From the NCBI RefSeq assembly GCF_023155805.1, contig NZ_JAKNUW010000010.1, positions 1-64,000 on the forward strand: DNA of 64,000 bases, given 5' to 3'. The notes beneath the pieces were generated by a model. The model saw only the letters and a program-made list of their open reading frames with translations. It had not been told where the DNA came from and ran no database searches. Positions 1-8,623 of this stretch are shown piece by piece. Every line of letters starts with the position of its first letter. The first letter of the stretch is position 1. A program made the translations under genes and the position numbers. This DNA comes from Micrococcus lacusdianchii (GTDB lineage: Bacteria; Actinomycetota; Actinomycetes; Actinomycetales; Micrococcaceae).

Positions 1-985
1 TGGCCCGGCTCTTGCGCTCGGCCAGAGTCCCGATCGCTGAACGCTCGGTCCCGATGATCAGGTCCCCTTCCCAGTGCCCGGGCACAGCACGATCAGCGGC
101 CTCGGGTGGGCGCTTGCTGAACACCACGTCCTCGGTGACGTGGCCCTGGGGCTTGTTCCGGGTACGTTCCCGCGGCTCGCGCAGAGCCCGCCCGGTACGC
201 AGGCACGCGACGAGTTCACGCGTGAGCGCCCCACGCCCCTGGATGAACAGGGACTGATAGATCGCTTCGTGAGAGATCCGCATGGACTCATCATCCGGGA
301 ACTCCAGGCGCAGCCGGTGGCTGATCTGCTCAGGGCTCCACGCCGTGGACCATCGCCGGTCCGCCCGGCGCGGTTTCATCTTCCGCCCCTTGAAACCGGG
401 CCCGACTGGTCCTGGCACGGCCACGCCATCGGGGCCCAGGACCACCCCGTTCAGGCGTGCCTGGATGTAGTCGTGCAGTCGCTGGTTCGTGGCCAGCTTC
501 GCCGGCTTGGGCCGCCTGGCCGCCTCCTGGGCCTTCCACTGCGCCACCGTGGCCCGGTACTCCTGCTTCCCGGAACGGGTGGCGCAGTTACGGCGCAGTT
601 CACGGCTGATCGTGCCCGGGTCACGTCCCAGCGTGCGTGCGATCTGACGGACCCCGTGGCCCTGGGCGTGGAGGATTGCGATCTCCTCACGCTCAGCGAA
701 GGACAGGTACCGGCCGGTGGGCTCGGCCAGGGACAGCGGGGTCATCCCGCCAGCGTGACGGAACCAGCGCGCCCCGACGGGCCAGGACACGCCCACACTC
801 AGGGACGCCTCGACTGTGGTGACGCCGGTGGCGATCACCCGCCAGAACTGGCGTTGGACCTCCCGTGAGGGCTGCGGCCTGCCAGGAGAGCGCATCGGGG
901 CCCGCAAGGCCCGATCCGCTCTCCACTGCCGACGTGTCCCCTCGGGCACGTCACTGATCTTCCTCGCCCAGTCCTTGCTTGCCAT
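1..985 (-). CDS. IS30-family transposase (3' end outside window)
   Basis: This encodes the DDE transposase of the IS30 element. The start is the ATG at 985, giving MASKDWARKISD. A helix-turn-helix region near residues 95-130 reads SFAEREEIAILHAQGHGVRQ followed by IARTLGRDPGTISRELRRN, typical of IS30. Later the frame reads SPEQISHRL, then SHEAIYQSLF, and near the window edge GHWEGDLIIG, which contains the first catalytic aspartate of the DDE core. The frame has no stop before position 1, so the second D and the E cannot be checked. The gene lies in a different frame from the truncated IS3 orfB whose reading frame it overlaps at 951-985. Confidence 0.85.
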   Translation of the reverse strand, partial: MASKDWARKISDVPEGTRRQWRADRALRAPMRSPGRPQPSREVQRQFWRVIATGVTTVEASLSVGVSWPVGARWFRHAGGMTPLSLAEPTGRYLSFAEREEIAILHAQGHGVRQIARTLGRDPGTISRELRRNCATRSGKQEYRATVAQWKAQEAARRPKPAKLATNQRLHDYIQARLNGVVLGPDGVAVPGPVGPGFKGRKMKPRRADRRWSTAWSPEQISHRLRLEFPDDESMRISHEAIYQSLFIQGRGALTRELVACLRTGRALREPRERTRNKPQGHVTEDVVFSKRPPEAADRAVPGHWEGDLIIGTERSAIGTLAERKSRA

Positions 986-1039
986 CGCCCATACCTCCAG
1001 TGATTCTGAGAGGGTGTTGCGACGACCGATTGAATCCAC
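1..1039 (-). mobile_element. IS30-family insertion sequence, cut by the window start
   Basis: The element carries an IS30-type transposase read towards position 1. Its end near 1039 is placed where the host IS3 orfB reading frame stops resembling its family, after the motif HHSDRGAQ. The terminal sequence read inward begins GTGGATTCAATCGGTCGTCG, which has the look of an actinobacterial IS30 terminal repeat. The other end lies outside the window, so length and target duplication cannot be given. Confidence 0.75.
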
Positions 1040-1694
1040 CCTGAGCACCCCTGTCGCTGTGGTGCACAAGGCCCTGCCGGCCGCGGGTAGCGCCGGTGGA
1101 GACCAGTGCGTGCTCGAGAGCGAGCAACGGCAGCCCTGCGGTGCGAAGGCTGCCCGAGACCGCCCATCCCACGATGCGCCGGGAGTAGACATCGGTGATG
1201 AACGCGACGTAGCAGAACCCCGAGATCGTGCGCACGTAGGTGATGTCAGCGACCCACAGCTGATGAGGACGATCCGCGGCGAAGCGGCGTTCCACGAGAT
1301 CCGGCCGGGCATCCGGCACGCCAGCAGGGCGGGTCGTGATCGGCTTACGGCCGCGCCGAACCCCCTGCAGGCCGGCTTCCCTCATGAGCCGGGCGACCTG
1401 GTCACGGCCGACCTGCCAGCCGGCCCGGACCATGGCGTGGTGCATCTTCCTGATGCCGTAGACGCTGTAGTTCTCAGCGTGGATCCGCTTGACCTCCTCC
1501 AGGAGCAGGACGTCTCGCAGGGCCCGCGCGGAGGCTGGTCGTGTCTTGGCGGCGCGGTAGCCGCGGGAGGTGATGAACCCACATTCCGTCGCACGAAGGG
1601 TGCGGCAGATGGCCTCGACCCCGAACTGATCGCGGTGTTCGTCGATGAACCGGATCATCTCGTCGTGGGGCGGTCGAGCTCCGCTGCGAAAAAA
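951..1694 (-). pseudogene. IS3-family transposase OrfB, truncated by IS30
   Basis: This is the integrase-core (rve) half of the IS3 transposase. It is reached from orfA by a -1 shift at the T run (1689-1694) and reads FRSGARPPHDEMIRFIDEH. The HTH_21 region (YGIRKMHHAMVRAGW) and the first two catalytic regions are present: WVADITYV and LVHHSDRG. After HHSDRGAQ the frame enters IS30 sequence at about 1040 and stops at 951. The third catalytic residue (the glutamate) and about 80 C-terminal residues are absent, so the product must be inactive. Confidence 0.85.
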
Positions 1695-1969
1695 GCCGAG
1701 GCCGCCTTGAGGATCTCGTTCGCGCGCCGTGCCTCGGCCAGCTCGCGTTTGAGCCTGCGGATCTCCTCCGCAGGGGTCTCTGAGGCGGGTGCCTGGGCTA
1801 CTTCGTGGCCGTGGCGTTGGCACCACATCCGCAAGGTCTCTTCGCTGACATCGAGCTGAGGGGCTACCGCCCGGATGGAATGCGAACGTGGCCCTCCTTG
1901 CGTGGCTTGGCGTTCGAGGACCATCCTGATCGCGCGCTCACGCAGCTCGGGGCTGTACTTCTTGGGCAT
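1655..1969 (-). CDS. IS3-family transposase OrfA
   Basis: A 104-residue helix-turn-helix protein that helps the transposase recognise the element ends. The N-terminus MPKKYSPELRERAIRMVLE and the later SIRAVAPQLDVSEETLRMWC are the usual IS3 OrfA helix-turn-helix. The C-terminal third, EEIRRLKRELAEARRANEIL, is a leucine-zipper-like coiled coil. Near its end the coding strand holds six T then C (TTTTTTC), the classic site for a -1 shift that would fuse OrfA to OrfB. The gene itself looks intact, but the OrfAB product cannot be complete because orfB is broken. Confidence 0.85.
   Translation of the reverse strand: MPKKYSPELRERAIRMVLERQATQGGPRSHSIRAVAPQLDVSEETLRMWCQRHGHEVAQAPASETPAEEIRRLKRELAEARRANEILKAASAFFAAELDRPTTR
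1688..1694 (-). promoter_or_regulatory. Slippery heptamer for OrfA-OrfB frameshift
   Basis: On the minus strand the sequence is TTTTTTC, near the end of orfA. IS3 elements use A6G or T-rich heptamers for programmed -1 shifting. The orfB frame is open on both sides of this site, which supports the reading. Confidence 0.55.
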
Positions 1970-2014
1970 GTTCCGATTCTCCTTCAGTTGGATCGGAACG
2001 AAACCCAGGGCGCT

Positions 2015-2533
2015 TCAGTCGCCCGGCGTGAGGCCAGCAACCAAGTTGAAGGCGCCGGTGAGAATGTTCAGCGACACGACCCCGACGACATCAGAGATCT
2101 CACGGTCGCTGTACCCGTATCCCCGAAGCTCGTCAATCTGCTCGTCGGTGATCGAGGCAGGCTCACGGTAGACCTGGACGCCGAGCGCGATCATCGCCGC
2201 GACCGGGCCGGTCATCGCCGTACCCTGCTGGGCGAGTGCGATCTCGTCATCGCTGACCCCGAGCGATCGTGCCGCGCTGATGTGCGAGGCCAGGCACATT
2301 CCGCATCCCTGCTTCGACTGCACGGCGATCGAAACGAGCTCGCTGACCTTACGGTCGAGCTTGGCGCGACGCATGGCTTTGCTCAGCTGCAGATAGCCGC
2401 CGAGCACCGCCGGGGAGTGCGCCATCGTCGAGACCATGTCTCCGACCTGGCCGTGCCGCTCGACGAGATCGCCGAGCAAGTCTCGTGAGGCCCCCACTGC
2501 AGTCTCAGGGGTCAATCGGGAAAAACGGGGCAT
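2015..2533 (-). CDS. AhpD-like carboxymuconolactone decarboxylase family protein
   Basis: A 172-residue alkylhydroperoxidase/CMD-fold protein, probably a peroxidase or thiol-redox enzyme of the cytoplasm. It has the AhpD core motif with two redox cysteines three apart, KQGCGMCLASH, around residues 85-95. The C-terminal half repeats the helical pattern (YSDREISDVVGVVSLN). The start is the ATG at 2533 because GGAGG lies just upstream; the frame is open further upstream but into the neighbouring ArsR gene. It follows that ArsR gene by 13 bases and probably shares its promoter. The IS3 element begins just after the stop, so the operon may once have been longer. The physiological substrate cannot be told from sequence. 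Confidence 0.8.
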   Translation of the reverse strand: MPRFSRLTPETAVGASRDLLGDLVERHGQVGDMVSTMAHSPAVLGGYLQLSKAMRRAKLDRKVSELVSIAVQSKQGCGMCLASHISAARSLGVSDDEIALAQQGTAMTGPVAAMIALGVQVYREPASITDEQIDELRGYGYSDREISDVVGVVSLNILTGAFNLVAGLTPGD

Positions 2534-2546
2534 GATGCCTCCTCTG

Positions 2547-2912
2547 TCAGTTCGGTCGCGAGTTCGAGGTGGGAGAACCCGCACGAGTGCGTCCCTGCTG
2601 CTGATGTTCGGCATGGAAGATCGCAGCCTCAGCCAGCGCCCCGGCAGGCACACCGTTCAATAGGTAGAAGTCGCCGGACTCGCGTCGCTGCCGACTCACG
2701 AACCCGGCCGACTCCAGGCGGTGAAGCTCGTGGGAGGTCTGGTCGACGGGAAGGTCGACGATGTCCGCCAGATGATTGGCAGAGACCTCGATGTCGCGAA
2801 TGGCGAGGATCATCTTCACACTCACCGGATTCGCCAGCAACGCGAAGACTCCGACCGCCGCATCCAGATGCGGTGTGTCATACGTGGCGTGCACGTGCTC
2901 AACCTCTTTCAT
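2547..2912 (-). CDS. ArsR/SmtB-family winged-helix regulator
   Basis: A 121-residue ArsR-type repressor. The winged helix is clear: FALLANPVSVKMILAIRDIE, then NHLADIVDLPVDQTSHELHR as recognition helix, then SAGFVSRQRRESGDFYLLNG as wing. There is no ELCVCDL cysteine site and no DxH alpha-5 pair. Histidines at the N-terminus (EVEHVHATYDTPH) and near the C-terminus (IFHAEH) could form a KmtR/NmtR-like site, but this is inference. ATG 2912 is chosen because a TAGTAT -10 box (2921-2926) overlaps the other candidate starts and leaves this one near-leaderless. A CsoR-type palindrome lies just upstream, so the gene may answer to copper rather than only to itself. Confidence 0.8.
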   Translation of the reverse strand: MKEVEHVHATYDTPHLDAAVGVFALLANPVSVKMILAIRDIEVSANHLADIVDLPVDQTSHELHRLESAGFVSRQRRESGDFYLLNGVPAGALAEAAIFHAEHQQQGRTRAGSPTSNSRPN

Positions 2913-2930
2913 AGTCATCAATACTACCCC

Positions 2931-2947
2931 ATACCCCTATAGGGTAT
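2931..2947. promoter_or_regulatory. CsoR-type operator of the arsR-ahpD promoter
   Basis: ATACCCCTATAGGGTAT is a 17-bp inverted repeat with ATACCC/GGGTAT arms. On the minus strand it overlaps a TTGATA -35 box (2945-2950) and lies upstream of the TAGTAT -10 box. It resembles the other palindromes at 6951 and 14047. Copper-sensing CsoR proteins bind such TACCCC/GGGGTA sites. Confidence 0.65.
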
Positions 2948-2953
2948 CAAGGG

Positions 2954-3643
2954 TTATTCAATCGATGTGACGGACTCGGAAACGCGTGGCCGGGTGCGGC
3001 GGATCGGGGTGAGGCCAGAGACGACGGGTCCGCGCAGGAGCACGTGTCCAGTCGGGAGGGTCAACCGCGTCCAACGGCCGGCGGTTGAGATCGTGGCCCC
3101 GTTTCCTCGGCTGAGGAACCCGCAGACGTAGGCGGCGAACGCAACGCCTTGTGGCAGCGATGCGAGTGCCGTGTCCGGGGTGCCCCAAACCGTGCCCCGG
3201 ATCTTGCGGACGACATCGTCGCCGGGTTTGTCGGGAAGTGCTTGGGCGACGGCCTCGATGCCGGCACGGGCGCTGCGCATCAGCGTCAGGCTGGACACAT
3301 CCGCAATAAGTCTCCACCCGTGTTGCGGGGGTTCGACGCTGGTCCAGGCGGGTGCCAGCGCGGTTTCCGGCAACGCCAGGGTCAGAGGGTCGGCGGTCGC
3401 GGTCAGGGTTTCGACGGTGACGTCGCACTGCAGCTCGGGGTCGGAGCGGAGCGTGCGAAGGACGAGGATCGTAGGAGTGCGGTCGAGCGCACCACGGGGC
3501 GTTAGCGCGGCTGCGCTCATGCGCAGCAGCCCGGCCGCGGCCTGCAAGCGCACGCCGCGGGCGCCGGCCCGCGCGGCCCGCTTAGCGAAGGTGAGCGCGT
3601 CGCGGGCGGACGGCGCGTCGGCAAGGATCAAGCGCGCTGGCAT
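2954..3643 (-). CDS. Conserved hypothetical protein of the csoR operon
   Basis: I recognise this as a family seen in other actinobacteria but know no function. The 229-residue product starts MPARLILADAPSARDALTF, followed by a basic helix (AKRAARAGARGVRLQ) and a hydrophobic beta-rich body. There is no signal peptide, membrane segment or metal-binding cluster. The frame is open further upstream, but the extra N-terminus would overlap csoR and is low-complexity Ser/Arg, so ATG 3643 is preferred. It lies 52 bases after csoR and is probably the last gene of ydhK-copB-csoR. The C-terminal TPIRRTRPRVSESVTSIE ends close to the arsR operator. Confidence 0.65.
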   Translation of the reverse strand: MPARLILADAPSARDALTFAKRAARAGARGVRLQAAAGLLRMSAAALTPRGALDRTPTILVLRTLRSDPELQCDVTVETLTATADPLTLALPETALAPAWTSVEPPQHGWRLIADVSSLTLMRSARAGIEAVAQALPDKPGDDVVRKIRGTVWGTPDTALASLPQGVAFAAYVCGFLSRGNGATISTAGRWTRLTLPTGHVLLRGPVVSGLTPIRRTRPRVSESVTSIE

Positions 3644-3695
3644 CCTGAGGGTTTGTGCCCGCCGTGTCCTGGAACGCGGTGATCGGGGTCCGGGT

Positions 3696-4001
3696 TCAGG
3701 AGCGAACGAGCCGGTTGATGGCGTCAGTGGCTTCCTGGATCTTCTCGACGGCCGCCTCGTCGCTGAGCTTGGCGGCATCAAGCACGCAGTGCTTGAGATG
3801 GTCGTCGAGCAGACCAGTCGCAACCCCCTGGAGGGCACGGGTCAGAGCGGAGACCTGGGTGAGGATGTCGATGCAGTACTTCTCCTCATCGATCATCTTC
3901 GCGATCCCACGCGCCTGTCCTTCGATGCGCTTCATGCGGCCGAGATAGCGCTCCTTGTCGCTGATGTAGCCGTGCTGGTGGGAATCGGTATCGACAGACA
4001 T
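3696..4001 (-). CDS. csoR: CsoR-family copper-sensing repressor (copy 1)
   Basis: A 101-residue all-helical DUF156 repressor that should release DNA when it binds Cu(I). The family core YISDKERYLGRMKRIEGQ is followed by CIDILTQVSALTRALQ and then DDHLKHCVLDAA. These supply the C-H-C copper ligands: the Cys of KYCID, the His of LKHC and its neighbouring Cys. ATG 4001 is chosen over an ATG six bases upstream because AAGGA then has a sensible spacing. It lies 10 bases after copB in the same direction, so repressor and pump are co-transcribed. Its likely targets are the palindromes at 2931, 6951 and 14047. Confidence 0.92.
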   Translation of the reverse strand: MSVDTDSHQHGYISDKERYLGRMKRIEGQARGIAKMIDEEKYCIDILTQVSALTRALQGVATGLLDDHLKHCVLDAAKLSDEAAVEKIQEATDAINRLVRS

Positions 4002-4011
4002 GGGCATGTCC

Positions 4012-6249
4012 TTACTTCTGGCGCTCCAGGACGGAACGCGTGCTGGCTTCGGGTGTGAGGTCAATGCGCCGCAGCAGCTGGGCGTTGAGCGCGACAACCA
4101 CGGTGGAGGCCGACATCAGGATCGCGCCGATCGACATTGGCAGGACGAATCCCACCGGTGCCAGAATACCGGCCGCCAACGGCACCGAAAGAAGGTTGTA
4201 GCCAGCGGCCCACCACAGGTTCTGCTTCATCTTGCCGTATGCGCGTCGCGACAGCTGGATGATCGAGAGCACGCTGCGCGGGTCGGAACTGGCCAGGATC
4301 ACCCCGGCCGAGGCGATGGCGACATCGGTGCCCGCGCCGATCGCGATGCCGACATCGGCCTGCGCCAGAGCCGGGGCGTCGTTGACGCCGTCGCCGACCA
4401 TCGCGACCCTCTTGCCCTCTTCCTGCAGCTGGGAGACCTTCGCGGACTTGTCCTCCGGGCGCACGCCGGCGAAGACGCGGTCGATGCCGAGCTCCCGTCC
4501 CACCTCGTTCGCCACCGCCTCGGCATCGCCGGTGATCATGACGACCTCGACACCGAGGGCGTGGAGGGCGTCGACGGCGTCGCGGGATTCTGGCCGGACC
4601 TCATCGGCGAGCCTCAGCCCGCCGACCACCTGGCCGCCGCGGAGAACGTGCAAAATGATCGCGCCCTCGGAGCGCCATGCCTCGGCCGTGCCGACCTCGT
4701 GCTGACCGGTCTCCTCGAGCAGCCGGGGCCCGCCGACGCGGACCTCCTGGCCGGAGACGGTCGCGGTGACGCCGACAGCGGGCGAGGATGAGAAGCCGCT
4801 GGCCTGCTGGAGGGCAAGGCCCTTGTCCTTGGCGGCGGTGACGATAGCCTTGGCAAGCGGGTGCTCGCTGTCGGCCTCGGCCGAGGCAGCGAGGGCGAGG
4901 ACCTGGTCCGCGTCGAGTTCCCCGGTCGGCTCGACGCCGGTGACGGTGGGCTCCCCCTTGGTCAGCGTGCCGGTCTTGTCGAACAGCACCGCGTCGACCT
5001 GCCGCATCGACTCCAGCGCCAGGCGGTCCTTCACCAGGACGCCTCCGCGGGCGGCCCGCTCGGTGGCGATGGAGACGACCAGCGGGATCGCCAGGCCGAG
5101 CGCGTGGGGGCAGGCGATGACGAGCACGGTGATGGTGCGCACGACGGCCTCGTCGGGCATGCCGATGAGCGTCCAGACGACCGCAGTGACCAGCGCCGCG
5201 CCAAGAGCGAACCAAAACAGCCAGGCCGCGGCCTTGTCGGCGATCCGCTGGGCGCGGGAGGATGAGTTCTGCGCCTCGGCGACGAGCCGATTGATGCCGG
5301 CCAGGGCGGTGTCGTCACCGGTGGCGGTAATCTCCACCCGCAGGCCGGAGTCGGTGGCCACGGTGCCGGCGGTGACGGTCTGGCCCTCGCCGCGAGAGAC
5401 CGGGCGGGACTCGCCGGTGATCATGGACTCGTCCATCTCGGCGCGGCCGTCGACGATGGTTCCGTCGGCCGGGACGCTGCCGCCGGGGCGCACGATGACC
5501 ACGTCGCCCACGTCGAGGTCGGCTGGGGCCACCTTGACGACGTTCTCGCCCTCGACGCGCTCGGCCTCGTCTGGCAGCAGTGCCGCCAACGAGTCGAGCG
5601 CCGAGGTGGTCTGGGCCAGGGAGCGCATCTCGATCCAATGGCCCAGCAGCATGATGACGATCAGCAGCGCCAGCTCCCACCAGAATTCGAGCTCGTGATG
5701 GACGAGCCCGAGCGTGGCGGCCCAGGAGGCGAAGAAGGCCACCGTGATCGCCAGAGCGATGAGCAGCATCATCCCGGGCTTGCGGGACTTCAACTCGCTG
5801 ACGGCACCGGTGAGGAAGGGCCTGCCGCCCCAGACGTACATGACGGTGCCCAGCGCCGCGGCGACCCAGCCCGCCCAGCCGGGGACCTCGTAGCCCAGCA
5901 GCATGGCGAACATCGGCGAGAGGGCAACCGCGGGGATGGCGATGACGAGATTGATCCAAAACAGCCGGCGGAACTGACCAACGTGGTCCCCGTGCCCGCC
6001 ATGGCCACTGTGATCTCCGTGCCCACCGTGCTGGGCATGCTCATCGTGGCCGCCATGCTCGTCGAGGCCCCTGTGGCCTGAGTGCTCCCCGCGGTCCATG
6101 GCGTGGCCCTGATGCCCGGTGTGCTGACCCTCGAGCGTGCCGTGCACATCCGCCGAGGCGTGCGCGGACACAGACCCGTGGTGATGCTCGCCGTGGGCGG
6201 GTGTATCGGTTCCGTGACCGTGGTGCTGGTGTGAGTTCGGGTCCGTCAT
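4012..6249 (-). CDS. copB: CopB-type heavy-metal P1B-ATPase
   Basis: A 745-residue membrane pump that exports copper or silver using ATP. The first 95 residues are a His/Gly-rich cytoplasmic tail with dozens of histidines and no HMA domain. Next come the transmembrane helices, the actuator motif TGES (MITGESRPV), the ion-binding CPH motif at about residue 380 (VIACPHALGLA), the phosphorylation motif DKTGTLT near 422, HP (SEHPLAKA) and the hinge GDGVND. CPH rather than CPC marks the CopB (P1B-3) group. The gene lies between ydhK and csoR, and the promoter ahead of ydhK carries a CsoR-type operator. Substrate between Cu(I), Cu(II) and Ag(I) is not decided by sequence. Confidence 0.93.
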   Translation of the reverse strand: MTDPNSHQHHGHGTDTPAHGEHHHGSVSAHASADVHGTLEGQHTGHQGHAMDRGEHSGHRGLDEHGGHDEHAQHGGHGDHSGHGGHGDHVGQFRRLFWINLVIAIPAVALSPMFAMLLGYEVPGWAGWVAAALGTVMYVWGGRPFLTGAVSELKSRKPGMMLLIALAITVAFFASWAATLGLVHHELEFWWELALLIVIMLLGHWIEMRSLAQTTSALDSLAALLPDEAERVEGENVVKVAPADLDVGDVVIVRPGGSVPADGTIVDGRAEMDESMITGESRPVSRGEGQTVTAGTVATDSGLRVEITATGDDTALAGINRLVAEAQNSSSRAQRIADKAAAWLFWFALGAALVTAVVWTLIGMPDEAVVRTITVLVIACPHALGLAIPLVVSIATERAARGGVLVKDRLALESMRQVDAVLFDKTGTLTKGEPTVTGVEPTGELDADQVLALAASAEADSEHPLAKAIVTAAKDKGLALQQASGFSSSPAVGVTATVSGQEVRVGGPRLLEETGQHEVGTAEAWRSEGAIILHVLRGGQVVGGLRLADEVRPESRDAVDALHALGVEVVMITGDAEAVANEVGRELGIDRVFAGVRPEDKSAKVSQLQEEGKRVAMVGDGVNDAPALAQADVGIAIGAGTDVAIASAGVILASSDPRSVLSIIQLSRRAYGKMKQNLWWAAGYNLLSVPLAAGILAPVGFVLPMSIGAILMSASTVVVALNAQLLRRIDLTPEASTRSVLERQK

Positions 6250-6319
6250 AATTCCTCTCCTCCGTCATCGAGCCAGGCCGATTGCCGCTCACCCGGTGAC
6301 CGGGCAAGCGAACGTCGGC

Positions 6320-6919
6320 TCAGGACGCTGGTTGGATCTCGCTCTCAACGACCCACTTGTGGTTCGTCATCTTCATGCCGTCCGTCTCGTAGTCGACCAT
6401 GTAGACCGTCTCATCGGTGGACGAAGCGATGGTGGCCTCTACGCCTTCCATGCCTTCCATGTGCTCGGCGAGCAGAGTCACCTCTGTGCCGTCGGCCAGA
6501 CGCTCGTCGCCGGCATCCTCAATTTCTTCCTGCACGACCCACTTGTGATCAGTGACGGGGTCGCCGCCACCTGCGGGCGTGTAGTTCACGGAGTACGTGT
6601 ACGTGTCGAATGCACCGGAAATCGTTGCTGTAGCCCCTTCCATGCCTTCCATGTGGTCGGCCGTGAGCTGCACCTCGGTACCGACAGGGTAGGTGGGCTC
6701 ACTGGCTTCGGCGATACCCTCGGGTGCCGGTCCGCCGTCCATCGGGTGCTCCATCTCCTCATCACCGCTTTCTGCGTTGTTGCCGCCGTGGCCCTGATGC
6801 TCCTCAGTAGCCGAAGGGTCGGTCTGCTGGTCGTCGTCTGCTCCGCTGGCGCAACCGGCGAGCACGAGCGCCACTCCGAGCGCTCCCGCTGCCAGTCCTG
6901 TTCGCAGTCTCCTCTGCAT
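6320..6919 (-). CDS. YdhK/DUF1541-family lipoprotein
   Basis: A 199-residue exported lipoprotein. The signal peptide MQRRLRTGLAAGALGVALVL ends in the lipobox LAGC, so the Cys is lipidated outside the membrane. A Gln/Glu/His linker leads to two tandem DUF1541 repeats. Each has the pattern GTEV-LTADHMEGMEGATATI followed by a conserved DHKWVV or NHKWVV. The Met/His-rich DHMEGMEGA motifs look suited to copper, which fits the location upstream of copB. ATG 6919 is preferred over one 18 bases upstream because AAAGGA sits six bases before it. The promoter holds a CsoR-type operator exactly between -35 and -10. Confidence 0.85.
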   Translation of the reverse strand: MQRRLRTGLAAGALGVALVLAGCASGADDDQQTDPSATEEHQGHGGNNAESGDEEMEHPMDGGPAPEGIAEASEPTYPVGTEVQLTADHMEGMEGATATISGAFDTYTYSVNYTPAGGGDPVTDHKWVVQEEIEDAGDERLADGTEVTLLAEHMEGMEGVEATIASSTDETVYMVDYETDGMKMTNHKWVVESEIQPAS

Positions 6920-6944
6920 GTCATTTCCTTTCATCAATATGCCT

Positions 6945-6973
6945 ACCCTATACCCCTAGGGGGTACTAGTCAA
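6945..6973 (-). promoter_or_regulatory. Promoter and CsoR-type operator of ydhK-copB-csoR
   Basis: On the minus strand TTGACT (6968-6973) and TAGGGT (6945-6950) are separated by exactly 17 bases. The palindrome TACCCCTAGGGGGTA (6951-6965) fills the spacer. A repressor bound here would block RNA polymerase directly. The copZ promoter begins with the same TTGACTAGTAC string. Confidence 0.75.
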
Positions 6974-7016
6974 GGCTTGTGTGTTGTGTCGGTATGGATC
7001 AATCGGAAGCCCCTTC

Positions 7017-7346
7017 TCAGAGGGTCTGCTCGTGTTGGATGGGCAATGCGGCGATGAGGGGATGGTCGAAGCCCGTCGGTCCGATCTTCGCGGCTCCCCC
7101 GGGAGAACCCAACTCGTCGAAGAACTCGACGTTGGCCCTGTAGTAGTCAGACCATTCGTCCGGCAGGTCGTCTTCGTAGTAGATGGCCTCGACGGGGCAG
7201 ACCGGTTCGCAGGCTCCGCAGTCGACGCATTCGTCGGGGTGGATGTAGAGCGAGCGTTCGCCCTCGTAGATGCAGTCGACAGGACATTCGTCGATGCAGG
7301 CGCGGTCCTTGACGTCCACGCAGGGAAGCGCGATCACGTAGGTCAT
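7017..7346 (-). CDS. fdxA: 7Fe ferredoxin (FdxA type)
   Basis: A 109-residue electron carrier with one [3Fe-4S] and one [4Fe-4S] cluster. The N-terminal motif [15 protein letters not shown] and the second cluster motif [16 protein letters not shown] match the seven-iron ferredoxins of actinobacteria, and the length is normal for the family. It overlaps the end of the MFS gene by four bases, so translation is probably coupled. A FAD-dependent reductase lies two genes upstream and is the natural electron donor. A ferredoxin/reductase pair under a CsoR-family gene is an unusual context; it may support repair or reduction under metal stress. Confidence 0.92.
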   Translation of the reverse strand: MTYVIALPCVDVKDRACIDECPVDCIYEGERSLYIHPDECVDCGACEPVCPVEAIYYEDDLPDEWSDYYRANVEFFDELGSPGGAAKIGPTGFDHPLIAALPIQHEQTL

Positions 7347-8620
7347 GGCTGCTCCTCTCGGTCGGGTGCGGATCGGCGGTGAGAGCCGGTGGGAGGCTCG
7401 GGGAAGTCGTCAGTCTCTGCCGGGCCTGCGGCCGGGTGCGGGATGCGCAGGCGCAGGACGGTGGCGACGAGGCTGAGGGCGATGATGATCGCACCGAGGA
7501 TCGTCATCGTCCCCGACAGGGTGAGCACCGGCACGAGCAATCCGGCGACGATGGTGGGCAGGCCGAATGCCAGGTAGGCAACTGTGTAGATCACAGCCAT
7601 CACGGCGGCGCGTTCCGACGATGCCGTGTGGGGCATGAGTGTGCGCAGTACCCCGAGGAACGCTGTGCCGAACCCGGAACCGACGATCGCGACCGAGGCG
7701 ACATAGGCTGAGTAGGAACCGAGTGCGAGGGCGCCGATGCTCACCGCGGTGCCGAACGCCAGGGCACTGGTCGCATACAGGCTGATGGTGCGGGCGGAAC
7801 GCCGCTGTAGGACGGACGAGGCGGTGACTCCGGAGATCGCCAGTGCGAAGATGACGATCCCAGCTTGGGTGTGCGTGGAGCCCCCAAGCTCACTGCCGAC
7901 GAGGTCGGCCCCGAGCGCGAGGAAGAGCCCGTTGGTCGCCCACCCGGCGATGATCACGGGCACGCCGGCGGTGAACATGCGGCGCAGGTGCGGTGGCACG
8001 GTGAACCGCGGACGGAGGTCGCCACGTCGTATCCGGGTCTTCGGGACCAGTTCCGGTGTGCTCCACACGACCGTTGCCACGATGAGGAAGGCAAGCACGA
8101 GCGACCCGAAGACGGCAGTTGTCGGTTCGGAGGTGAGATCGAGGAGAAGCGCAGCACCAAGAGCCCCGGCCCCAAGGCCAATCATCGGGCCGATCGTGTT
8201 CCACAGGGCTGCGATGTTCCGATGCGACGGGAACTCGAAATCGATCATCATCGCCGACAGCGCCGGGATCAGCAGACCCGCTGCGAGCCCTTGCAAGGCT
8301 CGGGCGACCAGGAGCGCCGCGAGGCTACCGGCGAACCAGAACATGGCCACGCTCAGCGCCAGCGCCAAAGAACCGGCGGCCACGACCGGACGTCGGCCGA
8401 CGTGGTCGGAGAGTGGTCCGAGGTAGAGCAGCGCGGCCAGGAGGGTGAAGGTGTAGACCGCGAACACGAGTGTGGTGGCGACGGGGATGAGTCCGAGCCG
8501 ATCGGCGATCTGGGGGTAGAACAAGGACGGCGCGCTGGCAGCGGCCATCATGAGAATGGTCGCTGCCAGCGAGAGCACGAAGCCCCGCCGTGGGATCTGC
8601 CTAATACAGTCTCCCGCCAT
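7343..8620 (-). CDS. MFS transporter, drug/metal efflux type
   Basis: A 425-residue membrane protein with about twelve hydrophobic helices. The MFS motif [14 protein letters not shown], lies between helices 2 and 3 near residue 70. The C-terminal tail is hydrophilic and proline-rich. It resembles exporters of the arabinose-efflux or drug:H+ type more than sugar importers. It sits between the FAD reductase (3 bases upstream) and the ferredoxin (overlapping 4 bases), all behind csoR copy 2, so export of a metal-linked or toxic compound is plausible. The substrate is unknown. Confidence 0.85.
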   Translation of the reverse strand: MAGDCIRQIPRRGFVLSLAATILMMAAASAPSLFYPQIADRLGLIPVATTLVFAVYTFTLLAALLYLGPLSDHVGRRPVVAAGSLALALSVAMFWFAGSLAALLVARALQGLAAGLLIPALSAMMIDFEFPSHRNIAALWNTIGPMIGLGAGALGAALLLDLTSEPTTAVFGSLVLAFLIVATVVWSTPELVPKTRIRRGDLRPRFTVPPHLRRMFTAGVPVIIAGWATNGLFLALGADLVGSELGGSTHTQAGIVIFALAISGVTASSVLQRRSARTISLYATSALAFGTAVSIGALALGSYSAYVASVAIVGSGFGTAFLGVLRTLMPHTASSERAAVMAVIYTVAYLAFGLPTIVAGLLVPVLTLSGTMTILGAIIIALSLVATVLRLRIPHPAAGPAETDDFPEPPTGSHRRSAPDREEQP

Positions 8621-8623
8621 CGC

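Larger units (their letters stand above)
1040..2010 (-). mobile_element. IS3-family insertion sequence, disrupted by IS30
   Basis: An orfA/orfB pair with a slippery T run marks an IS3-family element read on the minus strand. Its 3' part is missing because the IS30 element sits after the second catalytic aspartate region of orfB. The upstream edge should lie between the orfA start at 1969 and the stop of the AhpD-like gene at 2015. I could not see a clear terminal inverted repeat partner because the other end is gone, so the 2010 limit is approximate. Confidence 0.7.

Noticed and set aside
4012-6249. Possible cadmium/zinc (ZntA-type) P-type ATPase
   Set aside because: The metal motif is CPH with a His-rich tail, which marks the CopB group; ZntA has CPC and an N-terminal HMA domain.
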